Source of the DNA: Ampullaceana balthica | Lineage: Eukaryota > Mollusca > Gastropoda > Lymnaeidae | Length of the DNA stretch: 64,000 bases | Reading direction: 5' to 3' | Assembly: GCA_944989445.1 (NCBI GenBank) | Contig: CALYLW010001392.1 | Span: 46,180 to 110,179 of the forward strand | Part shown: positions 10,991 to 22,140 of the stretch, piece by piece | How the letters are laid out: each line of letters opens with the position of its first letter | Position numbering within the stretch: position 1 is the stretch's first letter | Program-made: the position numbers and the translations under genes | The notes under the pieces: model-generated | Database searches by the model: none | What the model was told of the DNA's origin: nothing | The model's input: only the letters and a program-made list of their open reading frames with translations

Positions 10991-10996
10991 TAATTA

Positions 10997-11285
10997 GGGG
11001 TTGTAGGGCGCCAACTTTCTTTTTTTGTTGGTCAAAAGCCAACGTAACTTATCGTTGTTTGATAAATACGAAATATTAAACTTCCTGAAATGTACACAAA
11101 GTATTTTATAATTATAAATCCTCAAATCCTCTTTTTACATCGCTCTCTTTTCCAAAATTAAAATATAAGCTAAAACTATGACGTCATATAATATTTTTTT
11201 TACGGCTACAATCTTTTAATTTATAATTATTTGCACACCTCCTGATGCGCGCCTTGTATACATATTTAAATACGAGCTCAATGCC
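10997..11285 (-). mobile_element. Helitron-like HL-d, fragment
   Basis: It carries HL-d body words in reverse (TTGTTTGATAAATACGAAAT, GAAATGTACACAAAGTATTT, a TATGACGTCATA block and CACACCTCCTGATGCGCGCC). The 3' CTAG end is missing, and the copy stops at the GGGGTTGTAGGGCGCC block. Confidence 0.55.
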
Positions 11286-11509
11286 AGTGCTATGCTATGG
11301 TGTAAGTACAATATAAGCAACTATTTTTAAATGTTGGTCTCAAATTACCCTTAGAAATTTTTATATTGGTATCCGGAAATTTGGATCGTGGTAAATCAAA
11401 CCACTTCTTCATAAAAATCAGAATATGTGTGTCGAGAAAATAGAAAGTATTTAAGAATTTAAATTTTACGCATAAAGGCTCACTTTCTTTTCACATGACC
11501 CACAAAATT

Positions 11510-11720
11510 AAAACAATATCTTTCTATATCATTCTTTTGGTTCTATGAAAAAGCTCTCCAAAACGGCCGTTCCATCTTATGGTCTCAGTATGAAATTAGT
11601 TCAAAACGAATAGGATACTTTTGAGCCAGGTAATATGTATGTGAATATTGATGCCTAGGTGAGGGTGGAAAATAGGATTATTTGTTTAAAAAGTCACATG
11701 GTCTTTTCACTTGAATAATA
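11510..11720 (+). repeat. Direct repeat pair, member 1
   Basis: This aligns with 12.39-12.57 kb: AAAGCTCTCCAAAAC, a run with CAGTATGA, AAACGAATAG and a downstream TTGATGCCTAGGTGAG-like word. It probably represents one old segmental duplication or two copies of one repeat. No function can be named. Confidence 0.6.
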
Positions 11721-12389
11721 ATATAAAAACATTGTTGCTTTTCAAAAAAAATGCTGAGAGATTGATCTTCTAATACATTATTATGTCATTTTAAATCACT
11801 TTTTGCTCTTTTCTTCTATTCTGGTAGTCACAAAGCAGTAAATTGGCATATACTTGTTTCATTAAAATAAACGGAGTATTTTTATTTGTATTTATAATAA
11901 AACGTTTTTTTATTTATTTTTGCATTGTAGCTTTTTTTCAGCATAAAATGAAATGAAATATTTGTTTAGGACTTAATATAACACTGACTATGCAGTCATT
12001 TGATTTTAAATCATAATGGTTAAGCAAAAATTTTGTTTAAGGTCGTTTATAGAGTTTAAAAGAAAACTGCCATTTAGTTAACATAATGATCTGGCTTTGA
12101 AATCAGTCTTTATACGAAAGTTTATCCTTTTTCTATAATATTGATCTAAAAAATCGTAACATCTAGACACAATATGATTTATTGTTGGTGTTTTTTTTTC
12201 AAAAGAACACGCATTTTCTGGAGCTGGATCCTATATATACCCGTGATATTTCTTTACACTAAATATATTTACACATTAAAAACAGTACAGTTTTTACCTG
12301 AAGCGTATTGCATGCAACCGCATTGTTATAGAAATATAACTTTTTTAAAATGAATGTTTCATTATTTGTTAACTCTTAAATGCCTGTTC

Positions 12390-12520
12390 TTATGGTTAAT
12401 TTTTTTCATGGGAAAAGCTCTCCAAAACACTCTTTCTATTTCCAGTCTAAGTATGACCTTAGTCAAACGAATAGAATATTTTTTTAATTAGCCAGATATT
12501 ATTTATGTGACTGTTGATAC
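12390..12520 (+). repeat. Direct repeat pair, member 2
   Basis: This is the counterpart of 11.51-11.72 kb. Its right flank (CTTAAGTAAGTTGTG...) has been amplified into the 54-bp array that follows. Confidence 0.6.
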
Positions 12521-12736
12521 TTAAGTAAGTTGTGAATGGGGTTTTAATTTTATTTTAAAGAAACACTTTGAATCTTAAGTAAGTTGTGCAAGGGGTTTTA
12601 ATTTTATTTTAAAGAAACACTTTGAATCTTAAGTAAGTTGTGCATGGGGTTTTAATTTTATTTTAAAGAAACACTTTGATTCTTAAGTAAGTTGTGCATG
12701 GGGTTTTAATTTTATTTTAAAGAAACACTTTGAATC
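12520..12736. repeat. 54-bp tandem repeat, 4 copies
   Basis: CTTAAGTAAGTTGTGCATGG starts units at 12520, 12574, 12628 and 12682 with very few differences, so the amplification is recent compared with the flanking repeat. Confidence 0.93.
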
Positions 12737-12759
12737 GCAAGGTTTGGGCTTACAATTAC

Positions 12760-13540
12760 CCTGCTGGTTCAGTTAAAGTTATGTTAAAATTATATAAACA
12801 GTTGCTAAGCTATAGTATTTATGCCACCCAGGATATTATTGACTCCTGCCCCCACCAATAAAAATTACCTTTCAAAATGTCAGAAAGTTGCCACTCAATA
12901 TAAAAATAACTATTCTGTTTATTAGCCTCAATCTTACACCAGTGTTTATAACTCCTATACAGATTCTATTTTCTTATTTAAAATCCATGATCGTTCACTT
13001 TCTATACGGCCTTTCTTAAGGGCAGTTTATATAGCAATCGATTCAAAACAATCCCTCAATAAAGTAAGCTCCAAAGGTAAATAAATCTTATGACTAACAA
13101 ACATTTGCCATTGTTTTTGTCACAAATCACTTGTTACATGCATCAAAGGCGGTTCCGAGTGCATTTTCTATTTATAAATTTAATTTTATGCAATTAAATT
13201 CTGTTAATGGCCTTTATAAAATTTTCTTCCGTCCGATAATATACGTAGGTGTATAAAAACATATTACAGTGTAAGTTTAATAATTCGTCTGCCTTTAAAT
13301 ATTTTTTTTTCCAAATATTTCTATACTTATTTTGCAAGTATTGAACTTTAAATTTAAACTAAAATTTCACCCCAATTTATACTTAAAAGAATGTCAACAG
13401 TGGCTGGGATAAAATTAGTTCGACCAGATTTTGATGATATTATTATTGAAAAATACCCTTCAAAATTTCACCTCTATATAAAAATAAATGTGCCATACTC
13501 ACTGACGGACGCGCTTAGGTGCAATATATATACTGATAAC
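12760..13540. other. AT-rich non-coding stretch
   Basis: Nothing codes here. Two short segments (about 12.83-12.92 and 13.42-13.49 kb) share GATATTATT...TTCAAAAT...CAC(C)TC, which may be an old duplication. No other feature is seen. Confidence 0.45.
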
Positions 13541-13970
13541 TTTTAAACTTTTTTCTGCCAGTAACGCACTAAAAAGCACCAGTACTGATCTGTTTAATAT
13601 TACGTTTTACGTAAGACAAATTAGGGGGGAAATTAATGAACAAATTTATAAAAACAGTATCCTTACATCACTAATGTCTTGTTCATTACAAGACTATTTG
13701 ATATACAATTATAGACGTGTATTACTTAAATTTTTTTATTTATGTAAACTAGTATTAAAAATATAGGAATATTTAATTTTAAAAAAAATGATTTTTAAAA
13801 TCAAATTTTTTTTTAGAGTTTTGACACTGTGAAATTAATAAAACTGCTTTCATGTATATTGATGTGTAGTAATTATATGTAGATTGTATATTGCTATCAT
13901 ATCATTCTATTTGTGTAAGTGTCATGCCACTTTCATTCGCTCCCTTTTATTAGGGAAACTAAATAGAAAC
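13540..13970 (-). repeat. Fam-A copy
   Basis: The box is at about 13556-13605 (GCACTAAAAAGCACCAGTAC on the forward strand). The double hairpin is at 13917-13963, 312 bp away, with forward arms TCCC...GGGA and AAGTG/CACTT partly decayed. It is in the opposite orientation to the 4-9 kb copies. Confidence 0.65.
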
Positions 13971-14152
13971 AAAACTAAACGAAGTCTGTATCAGTTTAAT
14001 TAAAAAAAATAGCAGCGTTCCTATGTAATTGTGGTTGACTATTATATAAAAAGACAAACTAATTTTTTCAGGAAATGCGTAGCTGTAAAGAAGAAATATA
14101 CAAACAGAAGTTCACGAATATATGGACTACAGCGTCACATTAAATGCACCAA

Positions 14153-17100
14153 TCTATACTAATAAAAGGCAAAGCCCTCACTGACTGACTGACTGACTGA
14201 TTCATCACTAATTCTCCAACTTCCCGTGTAGGTAGAAGCATGAAACTTTGGGAAGTTGTCGAGTAGCCTCTCGCGACGAAAATTGGAGTAAAAGAATTTT
14301 ACTCCAATTTTACTCCGTTGAGTAAAAAACGAGCGATAGCGACGGGAGGAAAAAAAATTAAATTATCACTTCCTGGGGGCCGGGGGCCCAAATGAAGTTT
14401 TCTCCTTATATGAGCTGTATAAAAACTAAAAATCACTAATTCTCCTATTTCCCGTGTAGGTAGAAGCATGAAACACTAGGTAGTTGATAAGCACACTTCC
14501 GCGATGGTAACAAGCGAAAAAAATATTTTAAACAACACTTAATGGGGTCCGGGGGCCCAAATGTATTTTTTTCTTATATAAAAAACTGACTCATCACTAA
14601 TTCTCCAACTTCCCGTGTAGGTATTAGCATGAAACTTTGGGAACTTGCTGAGTACACTCTCTCAACGATAATTGGCGAATAGGAATTTAAAAATTCACAC
14701 TGTTGGGGGCCCAGGGCCCAAAAACGCTTTTTTTTCCTTATATGGACTATATAGAATATGAAATCACTAATTTTCTCATTTCTCGAGTAGGCAAAAGCAT
14801 GAAACTTTGGGAAGTTGTTGAGTAAAAACGAGCGATAGCGACGGGAGGAAAAAAAATTAAATTATCACTTCCTGGGGGCCGGGGGCCCAAATGAAGGTTT
14901 TTACTTATATCAGCTTTATAAAAACTAAAAATCACTAATTCTCCTATTTCCCGTGTAGGTAGAAGCATGAAACACTAGGTAGTTGATAAGCACACTTCCG
15001 CGATGGTAACAAGCGAAAAAATTATTTAAAATAACACTTAATGGGGTACGGGGGCCCAAATGTAGTTTTTTTCTTATATAAAAAACTGACTCATCACTAA
15101 TTCTCCAACTTCCCGTGTAGGTATTAGCATGAAACTTTGGGAACTTGCTGAGTACACTATCTCAACGATAATTGGCGAATAAGAATTTTAAAATTCACAC
15201 TGTTGGGGGCCCGTGGCCCAAAAACGCTTTTTTTCCTTATATGGACTATATAGAATATAAAATCACTAATTTTCTCATTTCTCGAGTAGGCAAAAGCATG
15301 AAACTTTGGGAAGTTGTTGAGTAAAAACCAGCGATAGCGACGGGAGGAAAAAAAATTAAATTATCACTTCCTGGGGGTTGGGGGCCAAAATGAAGTTTTT
15401 TCCTTTTATCAGCTTTATAAAAACTAAAAATCACAAATTCTCCTATTTCCCGTCTAGGTAGAAGCATGAAACTTGGGTTAGTTGTTAAGTACACTTCCAC
15501 GATGGTAACAGGTAAAAACAATATTTAAATTAACACTTAATGGGGGCTGGGGGCCCAAATGTAGTTTCTTCTTATAAAAAACAGACTCATCACTCATCTC
15601 GGATTTACCGCGTAGGTAGAAGCATGAAACTTTGGGAAGTTGTTGAGTAGCCTCTCGCGACGAAAATTGGCGTAAAAGAATTTTTAAATTAACACTCATG
15701 GGGGCCGGGGGCCCAAAAAAGTTTTTTTTCCTTATATGGCCTATATAAAATTTTAAAATCAACAATTATCCTGTTTCCCGAGTAGGCAGAAGCATGAAAC
15801 TTTAAGAAGTTGTTGAGTACAATCCCGCAATGGTAACGGGAAAAAAATATTTAAATTATCACTTTCTGGGGGCCGGGGGCCCAAATGAAGCTTTTTCCTT
15901 ATATGAGCTTTATAAAAACTAAAAATCACTAATTCTCCTTTTTCCCGTGTAGGTAGAAGCATGAAACACGAGGTAGTTGATAAGCACACTTCCGCGATGG
16001 TAACAAGCGAAAAAAATATTTTAAACAACACTTAATGGGGTCCGGGGGCCCAAATGTATTTTTTTCTTATATAAAAAACTGACTCATCACTAATTCTCCA
16101 ACTTCCCGTGTAGGTATTAGCATGAAACTTTGGGAACTTGCTGAGTACACTCTCTCAACGATAATTGGCGAATAGGAATTTAAAAATTCACACTGTTGGG
16201 GGCCCAGGGCCGAAAAACGCTTTTTTTCCTTATATGGACTATATAGAATATGAAATCACTAATTTTCTCATTTCTCGAGTAGGCAAAAGCATGAAACTTT
16301 GGGAAGTTGTTGAGTAAAAACGAGCGATAGCGACGGGAGGAAAAAAAATTAAATTATCACTTCCTGGGGGCCGGGGGCCCAAATGAAGATTTTTCCTTAT
16401 ATCAGCTTTATAAAAACTAAAAATCACTAATTCTCCTATTTCCCGTGTAGGTAGAAGCATGAAACTTGGGTTAGTTGTTAAGTACACTTCCAGGATGGTA
16501 ACAGGTAAAAACAATATTTAAATTAACACTTAATGGGGGCCGGGGGCCCAAATGTAGTTTCTTCTTATAAAAAACAGACTCATCACTCATCTCGGATTTA
16601 CCGCGTAGGAAGAAGCATGAAACTTTGGGAAGTTGTTGAGTAGCCTCTCGCGACGAAAATTGGCGTAAAAGAATTTTTAAATTAACACTCATGGGGGCCG
16701 GGGGCCCAAAAAAGTTTTTTTTCCTTATATGGCCTATATAAAATTTTAAAATCAACAATTATCCTGTTTCCCGAGTAGGCAGAAGCATGAAACTTTAAGA
16801 AGTTGTTGAGTACAATCCCGCAATGGTAACGGGAAAAAAATATTTAAATAATCACTTCCTGGGGGCCGGGGGCCCAAATGAAGCTTTTTTGTTATATGAG
16901 CTTTATAAAAACTAAAAATCACTAATTCTCCTATTTCCCGTGTAGGTAGAAGCATGAAACACTAGGTAGTTGATAAGCACACTTTCGCGATGGTATCAAG
17001 CGAAAAAAATATTTAAAATAACACTTAATGGGGTCCGGGGGCCCCAATGTAGTTTTTTACTTATATAAAAAACTGACTTATCACTAATTCTCCAATGTGT

Positions 17101-17574
17101 CGTGTTGGTAGCAGCATGAAACTTTGGAGAGTTGTTAAGTACACTTCCGCAATGGTCACAATCAAAACAAATGTAAAATTATCATTCACTAGGGGGCCGG
17201 GGGCCAAAATGTATTTTTTTCTTATATGAGCTATATAAAACAGACTCATCATTACATATATAACTTCCCGTGTAGGTAGGAGCATGAAACTTTGTGAAGT
17301 TGTTGCGTACCCTCCCGCAATGGTAGCAGACAATAAAAATATTAAATTATTAGCTCGATAGGAACTCGGGAAGTGTGTCATTTTTTACTTTTAGCTTTTG
17401 TTTGTTTTTCTGCGGGACTAGGACAGACAGACAGACAAGACGGTGAAGTTAATATATGTATTATATCCATCATGATCCAGATTGAAATCAATTGGTGTTT
17501 TGAATTTGTGTTTCGCGGATTCTCAACGTAACTGAGATACTAATTTCTGCAGCGAAGCGGGGGTATTTTGCTAG
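14153..17574 (+). mobile_element. Helitron-like element HL-b with internal array
   Basis: The 5' end is A|TCTATACTAATAAAAGGC and the 3' end is GCGAAGCGGGGGTATTTTGC followed by TAG|T, so insertion is between A and T with a 3' CTAG, as in Helitrons. The 3' end aligns with those of the tandem units at 43-52 kb (CGAAGC-GGG-TA-TT-GC-CTAG). A strong subterminal hairpin is not evident in this copy. The interior is an array of roughly 150-bp units, each with CCCGTGTAGGTAGAAGCATG, AAACTTTGGGAAGTTG and a GGGGGCCGGGGGCCC block. No Rep/helicase coding is present. Confidence 0.6.
14200..17360. repeat. Minisatellite array (about 150-165 bp units, about 497-bp higher-order unit)
   Basis: Each basic unit carries CATCACTAATTCTCC, CCCGTGTAGGTAGAAGCATG, a G-rich GGGGGCCGGGGGCCC core and CTTATATGAGCTATATAAAA. 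Groups of units recur at about 497 bp, and a 993-bp block is repeated nearly exactly (15.25-16.03 against 16.24-17.0 kb). Reverse-strand frames sharing residues such as FMLLPTREIGELVIF are repeat artefacts. Confidence 0.8.
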
Positions 17575-17761
17575 TACTCTATAAAACGATTGTTCAAATT
17601 AGAATTAATGACGTCATTTACCATTATTGAAATGGAGAACATAATTACAAAGCGTTATTAGTAATATGTCCTTACAAAATTGTTGTATGACCGCAAGCCA
17701 TAAACTAACTTTTAGCATGTATTTAATATAATATGAGAATACAAATGATTGAAATGAATTT

Positions 17762-17816
17762 TATCATGGATAAGCGTAGTACGCAATAATCTTCTGTATA
17801 GAAGAAGCGTCTTTAA
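17762..17816 (+). repeat. Solo LINE 3' tail
   Basis: GGATAAGCGTAGTACGCAAT plus AATCTTCTGTATAGAAG and AGCGTCT matches the 3' UTR of the 1.6 kb LINE over about 45 bp, including the LINE-specific ATAAGCGTAG lead that the SINEs lack. This is likely an extremely 5'-truncated LINE insertion. The GATAA tail has decayed. Confidence 0.65.
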
Positions 17817-18137
17817 ATGTTAAGATATTTATTTAAAAAAAACAAGTAATAATCATATCTTTACAATCTCAAGTGTATCACAAATTGAACATTTCAGATA
17901 TATATATAACTACCAAAATGTTCATTTAAACAAAAAATTAAGACTAGCTTCTATGTGTATTAACTGACCTGAATATCTAGCTCCTAGAAATAATATGCAC
18001 TTGTTTCATGCTTAATCGGACAGAAGATAATAGTTTCATTTTTGTAGAGTTGTCAAATTCAAATACTTTCACTATCACTCAGTAAGATTTAAGACATGCT
18101 ATTTAGATGTATCAATTGTGTAATTAGAATTTATGGA
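17817..18137. other. AT-rich non-coding stretch
   Basis: Nothing recognisable is seen between the LINE tail and the hAT-like element. Confidence 0.4.
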
Positions 18138-18950
18138 CCGCGGAAATTAACGTTTAATTTATCGATTAATCGATAAAAGATTTAAATGATTAATCTATTT
18201 TTAACGATTGATTGACCCATCACTTACAAATTATTGGAAGACAAAAAGTAAACAAAAAAATATATAAAAAATAGTGCCCGATTAATAATAACAAATTTTC
18301 TGACGATTACACGAGCGATTTGGTTTTAAACTATTGACTGACCGGAATGTTCAAACTTTTGAGAAAGCTTATTGTATCCATCGTGAGAAATCGTTTGCCT
18401 ACCATGCAATGTTCCATCTAAGTCTAAGCTTCGTTTATCTATGCGCAAAGTTAAAAAAAAATCGTGTGTCCATTTTTTGTGGAATATTTTACAAAATTTA
18501 CTGCATGGTGATTCTAAACTCCTGCGTTGCGTCGGTCAAATATCTGCGCAGCCGCGCTGCTTAAAGGGAACATTGCTGCCATGGTTCTAACACTTCACTT
18601 ACATATCACCTGCGAACCAAACATCTACTACAGTATCAGAAACTTCAGCTGAGACAATCTAAAGCTATGTGAACGATTGTTCAGCTGGCCTGGTTATATT
18701 GTCAATAAGACCCGCTCATCACTTGAACCAAATAATGTCAATACGCTTGTCTGCTTGCTTTGTTGGTTAAAAGATGTCATATAAAGAAGACATCCCAGTG
18801 TTATTTCGATTTTCGGCAAGTATTTTAATAAATGTTACTTAGGACACCATAAATTTCAATTTTTAACTTAAATCGAAAATAACGATTAATGAATCGTTAA
18901 TTTTTCAAAAATTAACGATTAAATTTAAATTAATTGTTAACAGCCTTAAA
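18138..18950. mobile_element. hAT-like element with CGATTAATCG-rich ends
   Basis: The left part is rich in ATCGATTAATCGAT and the right part carries AACGATTAATGAATCG with a terminal TTGTTAACAGCCTTA. The reverse of the latter (TAAGGCTGTTAAC) resembles termini of known hAT elements that begin near GGCTGTTAACGATTAA. I could not fix both ends or a target duplication. A hAT MITE is nested at 18407. No transposase frame survives. Confidence 0.4.
18407..18575. mobile_element. hAT-type MITE (copy 2), nested
   Basis: The ends are CAATGTTCCATCTAAG and, in reverse complement, CAATGTTCCCTTTAAG. They are flanked by CTACCATG (18399-18406) and CTGCCATG (18576-18583), an 8-bp duplication with one mismatch. 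The interior matches the 6.39 kb copy (TTTTTTGTGGAATATTTTAC, TATCTGCGCAGCCG). It is 169 bp long and has no coding. Confidence 0.85.
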
Positions 18951-18955
18951 AATAC

Positions 18956-19490
18956 GGAATAACGCGTAATATTATTCTTTATGGAGGCGCGTACTTAACC
19001 ACGAAACAGCGTAAGTGGGGATAGGACCGTCTTAACCGGTATATAAACATGTATATTTATGCTAGCATGCCTTTAATAAATATATATATAACAAAATATT
19101 AACTCAAAGGTATTGAATTCATAATTTATCCGTAAAAAAACAACAAAGAAAACCCATCTTTTGATTTTTTTTAATAGAAAAATCGTATTTTTCCCCCTTC
19201 CCCCACTGGTGGAGTGAGTAGTGACGTGGGATTCGTCCATGATGTCGGTATTTCAAAGCCCAGTTTGCCGTCAATCTTTTAAAACAGCCTGGTGCGGCTG
19301 TTTCTTTTCTTCCTAATTTGTTTTAATGTTGTTTTTTGTGTTGGGCCTGTTTTATTATTGAAAGTTAACTGATATTTTTAAATAAATTTTTCGCATTTAA
19401 CGTATTTCATTGTATTTCTGTATTTCTTTCTAGATGAAATAAATGTGTCTTCTTTTTTTTTACTGACATAAAATCAAACACAGTAAAGTT
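18956..19490. other. Unassigned non-coding stretch
   Basis: A mixed-composition segment includes GTGACGTGGGATTCGTCC and AACAGCCTGGTGCGGCTGTT (an inverted-repeat-like word near 19.28-19.31 kb). I do not recognise a family. Confidence 0.4.
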
Positions 19491-19496
19491 TTAGAC

Positions 19497-19565
19497 ATTG
19501 GTGTCACCCCCCTAATGGTGTCACCCGGGGCGGCCTGCTCCCCCCCCCCTCACGGAGCCACTGCT
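19497..19565. mobile_element. hAT-like fragment (GGTGTCACC family)
   Basis: GGTGTCACCCCCCTAATGGT, GTCACCCGGGGCGG, a C run and CACGGAGCCACTG resemble the reverse end of the element at 27.95-28.18 kb, which has a CAGTGGCGT terminus and repeated GGGTGACACC. Only this end remains. Confidence 0.5.
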
Positions 19566-19770
19566 GTGTTGTAACTATATCATACAAGGTTACCCGTCCT
19601 ATGTTGTAACTATATCCTACAAGGTTACCCGTCCTATGTTGTAACTATATCATACAAGGTTACCCGTCCTATGTTGTAACTATATCATACAAGGTTACCC
19701 GTCCTATGTTGTAACTATATCATACAAGGTTACCCGTCCTGTGTTGTAACTATATCATACTATATTACCC
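19566..19770. repeat. 35-bp tandem repeat, 6 copies
   Basis: TGTTGTAACTATATCATACA plus AGGTTACCCGTCCTA recurs every 35 bp from 19568; the last unit is diverged. The array starts at the terminus of the hAT-like fragment. Confidence 0.92.
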
Positions 19771-19779
19771 GTTTATAGA

Positions 19780-20425
19780 ATCGTCGGATATCGACAATGA
19801 AATCAGCTTTAATTGATAAATGAAAAATTGCTTTATTACATGAACATTATTTAAAATTAAAAAGATATAGAGATCAAATAAATGTTAACCTATATAAAAC
19901 TATTAATAGAAATACTTTTTTAAAGGTCAACAACAAGGGCAAATCTTTACATTAAATGTTTTCTTTGTCATATCTGACTTGAATTAATTTTATATTTCCT
20001 GTCGGTGCGCACTAAAAAGCACCAGTAGTAATCTATTTATATGACGTTGTACTTAAAACTAATTAGTCCGAAAGATAAATGAGAAGATCATGAAAAAATT
20101 TATGTATCTTTTATTAAGTGTCACTATATAGTCTATGAAAGACAGTATTCTTGATTTGTATTACGTAAATCTAATGTTTTATGTAACACGAAATTATATA
20201 TAAAAATAATTAATTTGTCGAAAAGCGAAATTTTCAAAATCATTCTTACTTAAATTTATGATAACTATGAATTTAATTAAACCAGTGTCATATATTATAT
20301 GTCTTATTAACTAATTTCGCGCATTTTAGCATCAATTAATGCGGATATTCTATATTTCTAAGTGGCTTGCCACTTAACATCGTTCCCTTTAATGAAGGAA
20401 TTGCTACTTTAAGAAGTAGTTGACT
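19780..20425 (-). repeat. Fam-A copy
   Basis: The box is at about 20000-20050 and the double hairpin at about 20354-20402. Hairpin 2 is a perfect 8-bp stem (TAAGTGGCTTGCCACTTA). The part at 19.78-19.97 kb aligns in reverse with 8.60-8.78 kb, ending at GTTTATAGAATCGTCGG where the 35-bp array cuts it off. Confidence 0.75.
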
Positions 20426-20812
20426 GTATTTCTCCAAAACTTTCTGAACAAATTTTGTTGTAAACAGAAAAACACCAATCATAATGGGCAGATGGTAAAA
20501 AATGTTTTTCCTTCCTTTTTCTGAGCTATTTAAAAATAATTGAAGCATTGGCTAGTGGGTTAATGTATGGATCCTGAACAAACTAAGAACATAAATACTT
20601 GACCTCCCATATTAAAAGAATATCAGGCTTTTAACTCATAATGTCCAATACTTTTTAGCCGCGGCTCAAACTATTTTTTTTAAACTTATAAGAAGTTATT
20701 CCAAATTCGATTTACACGATTCTTACACATATTAACACTCATATCCGATGATTCATGAATCAGCTTGCAATTTATTGGTTGTTAAGATTTTACATCTCTC
20801 ACCATTGGTGAA
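20426..20812. other. Non-coding stretch
   Basis: This probably includes Fam-A flank; nothing else is identified. A minus-strand frame at 20.34-20.55 kb overlaps the Fam-A hairpins and is not credible as a gene. Confidence 0.4.
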
Positions 20813-20915
20813 AACTGGTCATTACATCAACTGTGAAGTATCTCTGGAGCTTGTCATCACATTAACTGTGAAGTATATCTGGAACTGGTCATCACATTAA
20901 CTCTCTTTGGCTCTC
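20813..20915 (-). repeat. 35-bp satellite, about 2.8 copies (same family as 37.4 kb)
   Basis: CTGGTCATTACATCAACTGT and its next copies start at 20815, 20850 and 20885. In reverse complement the unit matches the 37.44-37.81 kb array (TTTGATGTGATGACCAGTTC), with the same 35-bp period. Confidence 0.85.
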
Positions 20916-21215
20916 GATTTCACCTCAGCTATGTTTTAATTTCTTTTTAATATTTTTTTTGTTCTAATTTTCCGTTGAAGAAGGTTCTTTGCCGAAACTT
21001 TCATTTTTTCGTGACGTCGTGTCAGGCTCATACATAACCTGTTTGCGTGTGTGGCGTTAGTTGGTTTGGAAACATTAAAATACAAACAGATTTGAGGGGC
21101 GTGAAAAAATACGAAAACTCTAAAGGAATATAAAAGAAGCCAAAAAAATAATCACCAGTACTATATTAAATACTGTATTTAGTATTGTCTGTGTCATAAA
21201 GGCGAATGTTTTGTA
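20916..21215. other. Non-coding stretch with retroelement-like word
   Basis: TTGAAGAAGGTTCTTTGCCG+AAACTTTC at about 20.97-21.0 kb resembles a GAAGAAGGCC...GCCGAAACGTC-type word found downstream of some retroelement coding regions. This alone is too little to call an element. Confidence 0.3.
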
Positions 21216-21219
21216 AGCA

Positions 21220-21880
21220 ATAAGTTTTCTTTGTTTTAGGTCTTTAAAGAGCGGGAAGAAGTGGTTTAAACAATAAACTTTTAATATTATTGTATTGCTA
21301 CTGCATTAAAATAATGTTTTCATCAGCTGCACCTCAAGTCTCTAGTTATGATGTTTTACATTTGACGTTCAACTTTAGAAAAAAAAACAATGTAAAAAGA
21401 TAATGAGAACATTGTTAAAAAGAAATTAATAATATTTTTTATATCGGACATTTGAACAAATACTTAATATGGTATTTTTATATTATTTATATCTCCCTTT
21501 AAAAAAATATTTAAAAAAGCATGACTTGTTCAGTCTTGTTTAATAAACACATATCTCTTGTAACTGATATCAAACGATTCCTTACCACACCCTTCTTCTT
21601 GAGGTTGTTGTTCATTATATGTGGCTGAATCAAAACATAAAACATATTAAAAATATAAAAATGTTGCAAAATTGACTAACATAAGCGAACAAACAAGGCT
21701 TTTAAAATCATACTGCGACAGTCCTTATAAAAAGTCTACCGTCCTCATCCTTTGTTATTAAGATCTAAATAAAAACATTTTAGCCAACACTGCCTCTATG
21801 AAATATTATTGAGATGAGATTTTTAAAAATCTTTAGTAATGTCTCCACCTGTTTTATGAGGAGTCTAAATATCTTAATGT
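21220..21880 (+). repeat. Fam-B interspersed repeat (copy 2, longest)
   Basis: The first 430 bp match 2.63-3.06 kb. The remaining part (ATGTTGCAAAATTGACTAAC ... TGAGATGAGATTTTTAAAAA) matches 55.34-55.56 kb. This copy therefore links the two others into one family of at least 650 bp. No open frame is seen. Confidence 0.8.
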
Positions 21881-21909
21881 TTACAGTTATCATAAAATTA
21901 TCATTAATT

Positions 21910-21923
21910 AATTAGTCAATTGT
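21910..21923 (+). repeat. Target-site duplication, left (14 bp)
   Basis: AATTAGTCAATTGT is repeated exactly at 25202-25215 and bounds the RTE-type LINE. Confidence 0.9.
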
Positions 21924-22140
21924 CTCGTGGGAGATGCTGATCTTCTATCGAGCGCCTCCCCAGCCGGCGGATAGGGGAAAGCCCACCAGATATGGAGGGT
22001 ACCGGGGAAATAAAATACCCGGGGTGGACCAAAATCAGCAGTACTGCCTTGTAGGAAGTGGAGGGATCCACAAAGGCTAGGGACCCAACCCGAACAAAGG
22101 CAGCTACCCAGAGAGCTGTGAGGGGCAAACCCCCAGATGG
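21924..22140 (+). promoter_or_regulatory. 5' leader of the RTE-type LINE
   Basis: This is a GC-rich untranslated leader (CCCAGCCGGCGGATAGGGGA; GGGCTAACAACCCAGCCATG just downstream). LINEs of this type carry an internal promoter in the leader; that role is inferred from the family. Minus-strand frames here are composition artefacts. Confidence 0.5.

Noticed and set aside
14747..17381. Series of 70-106 residue minus-strand frames sharing a common motif
   Set aside because: They are shadows of the internal minisatellite of a Helitron-like element, broken at different points in each unit.
20960..21010. Penelope-like or other retroelement 3' region
   Set aside because: Only one suggestive word (GAAGAAGGTTCTTTGCCGAA) is present, with no reverse transcriptase or endonuclease coding nearby.
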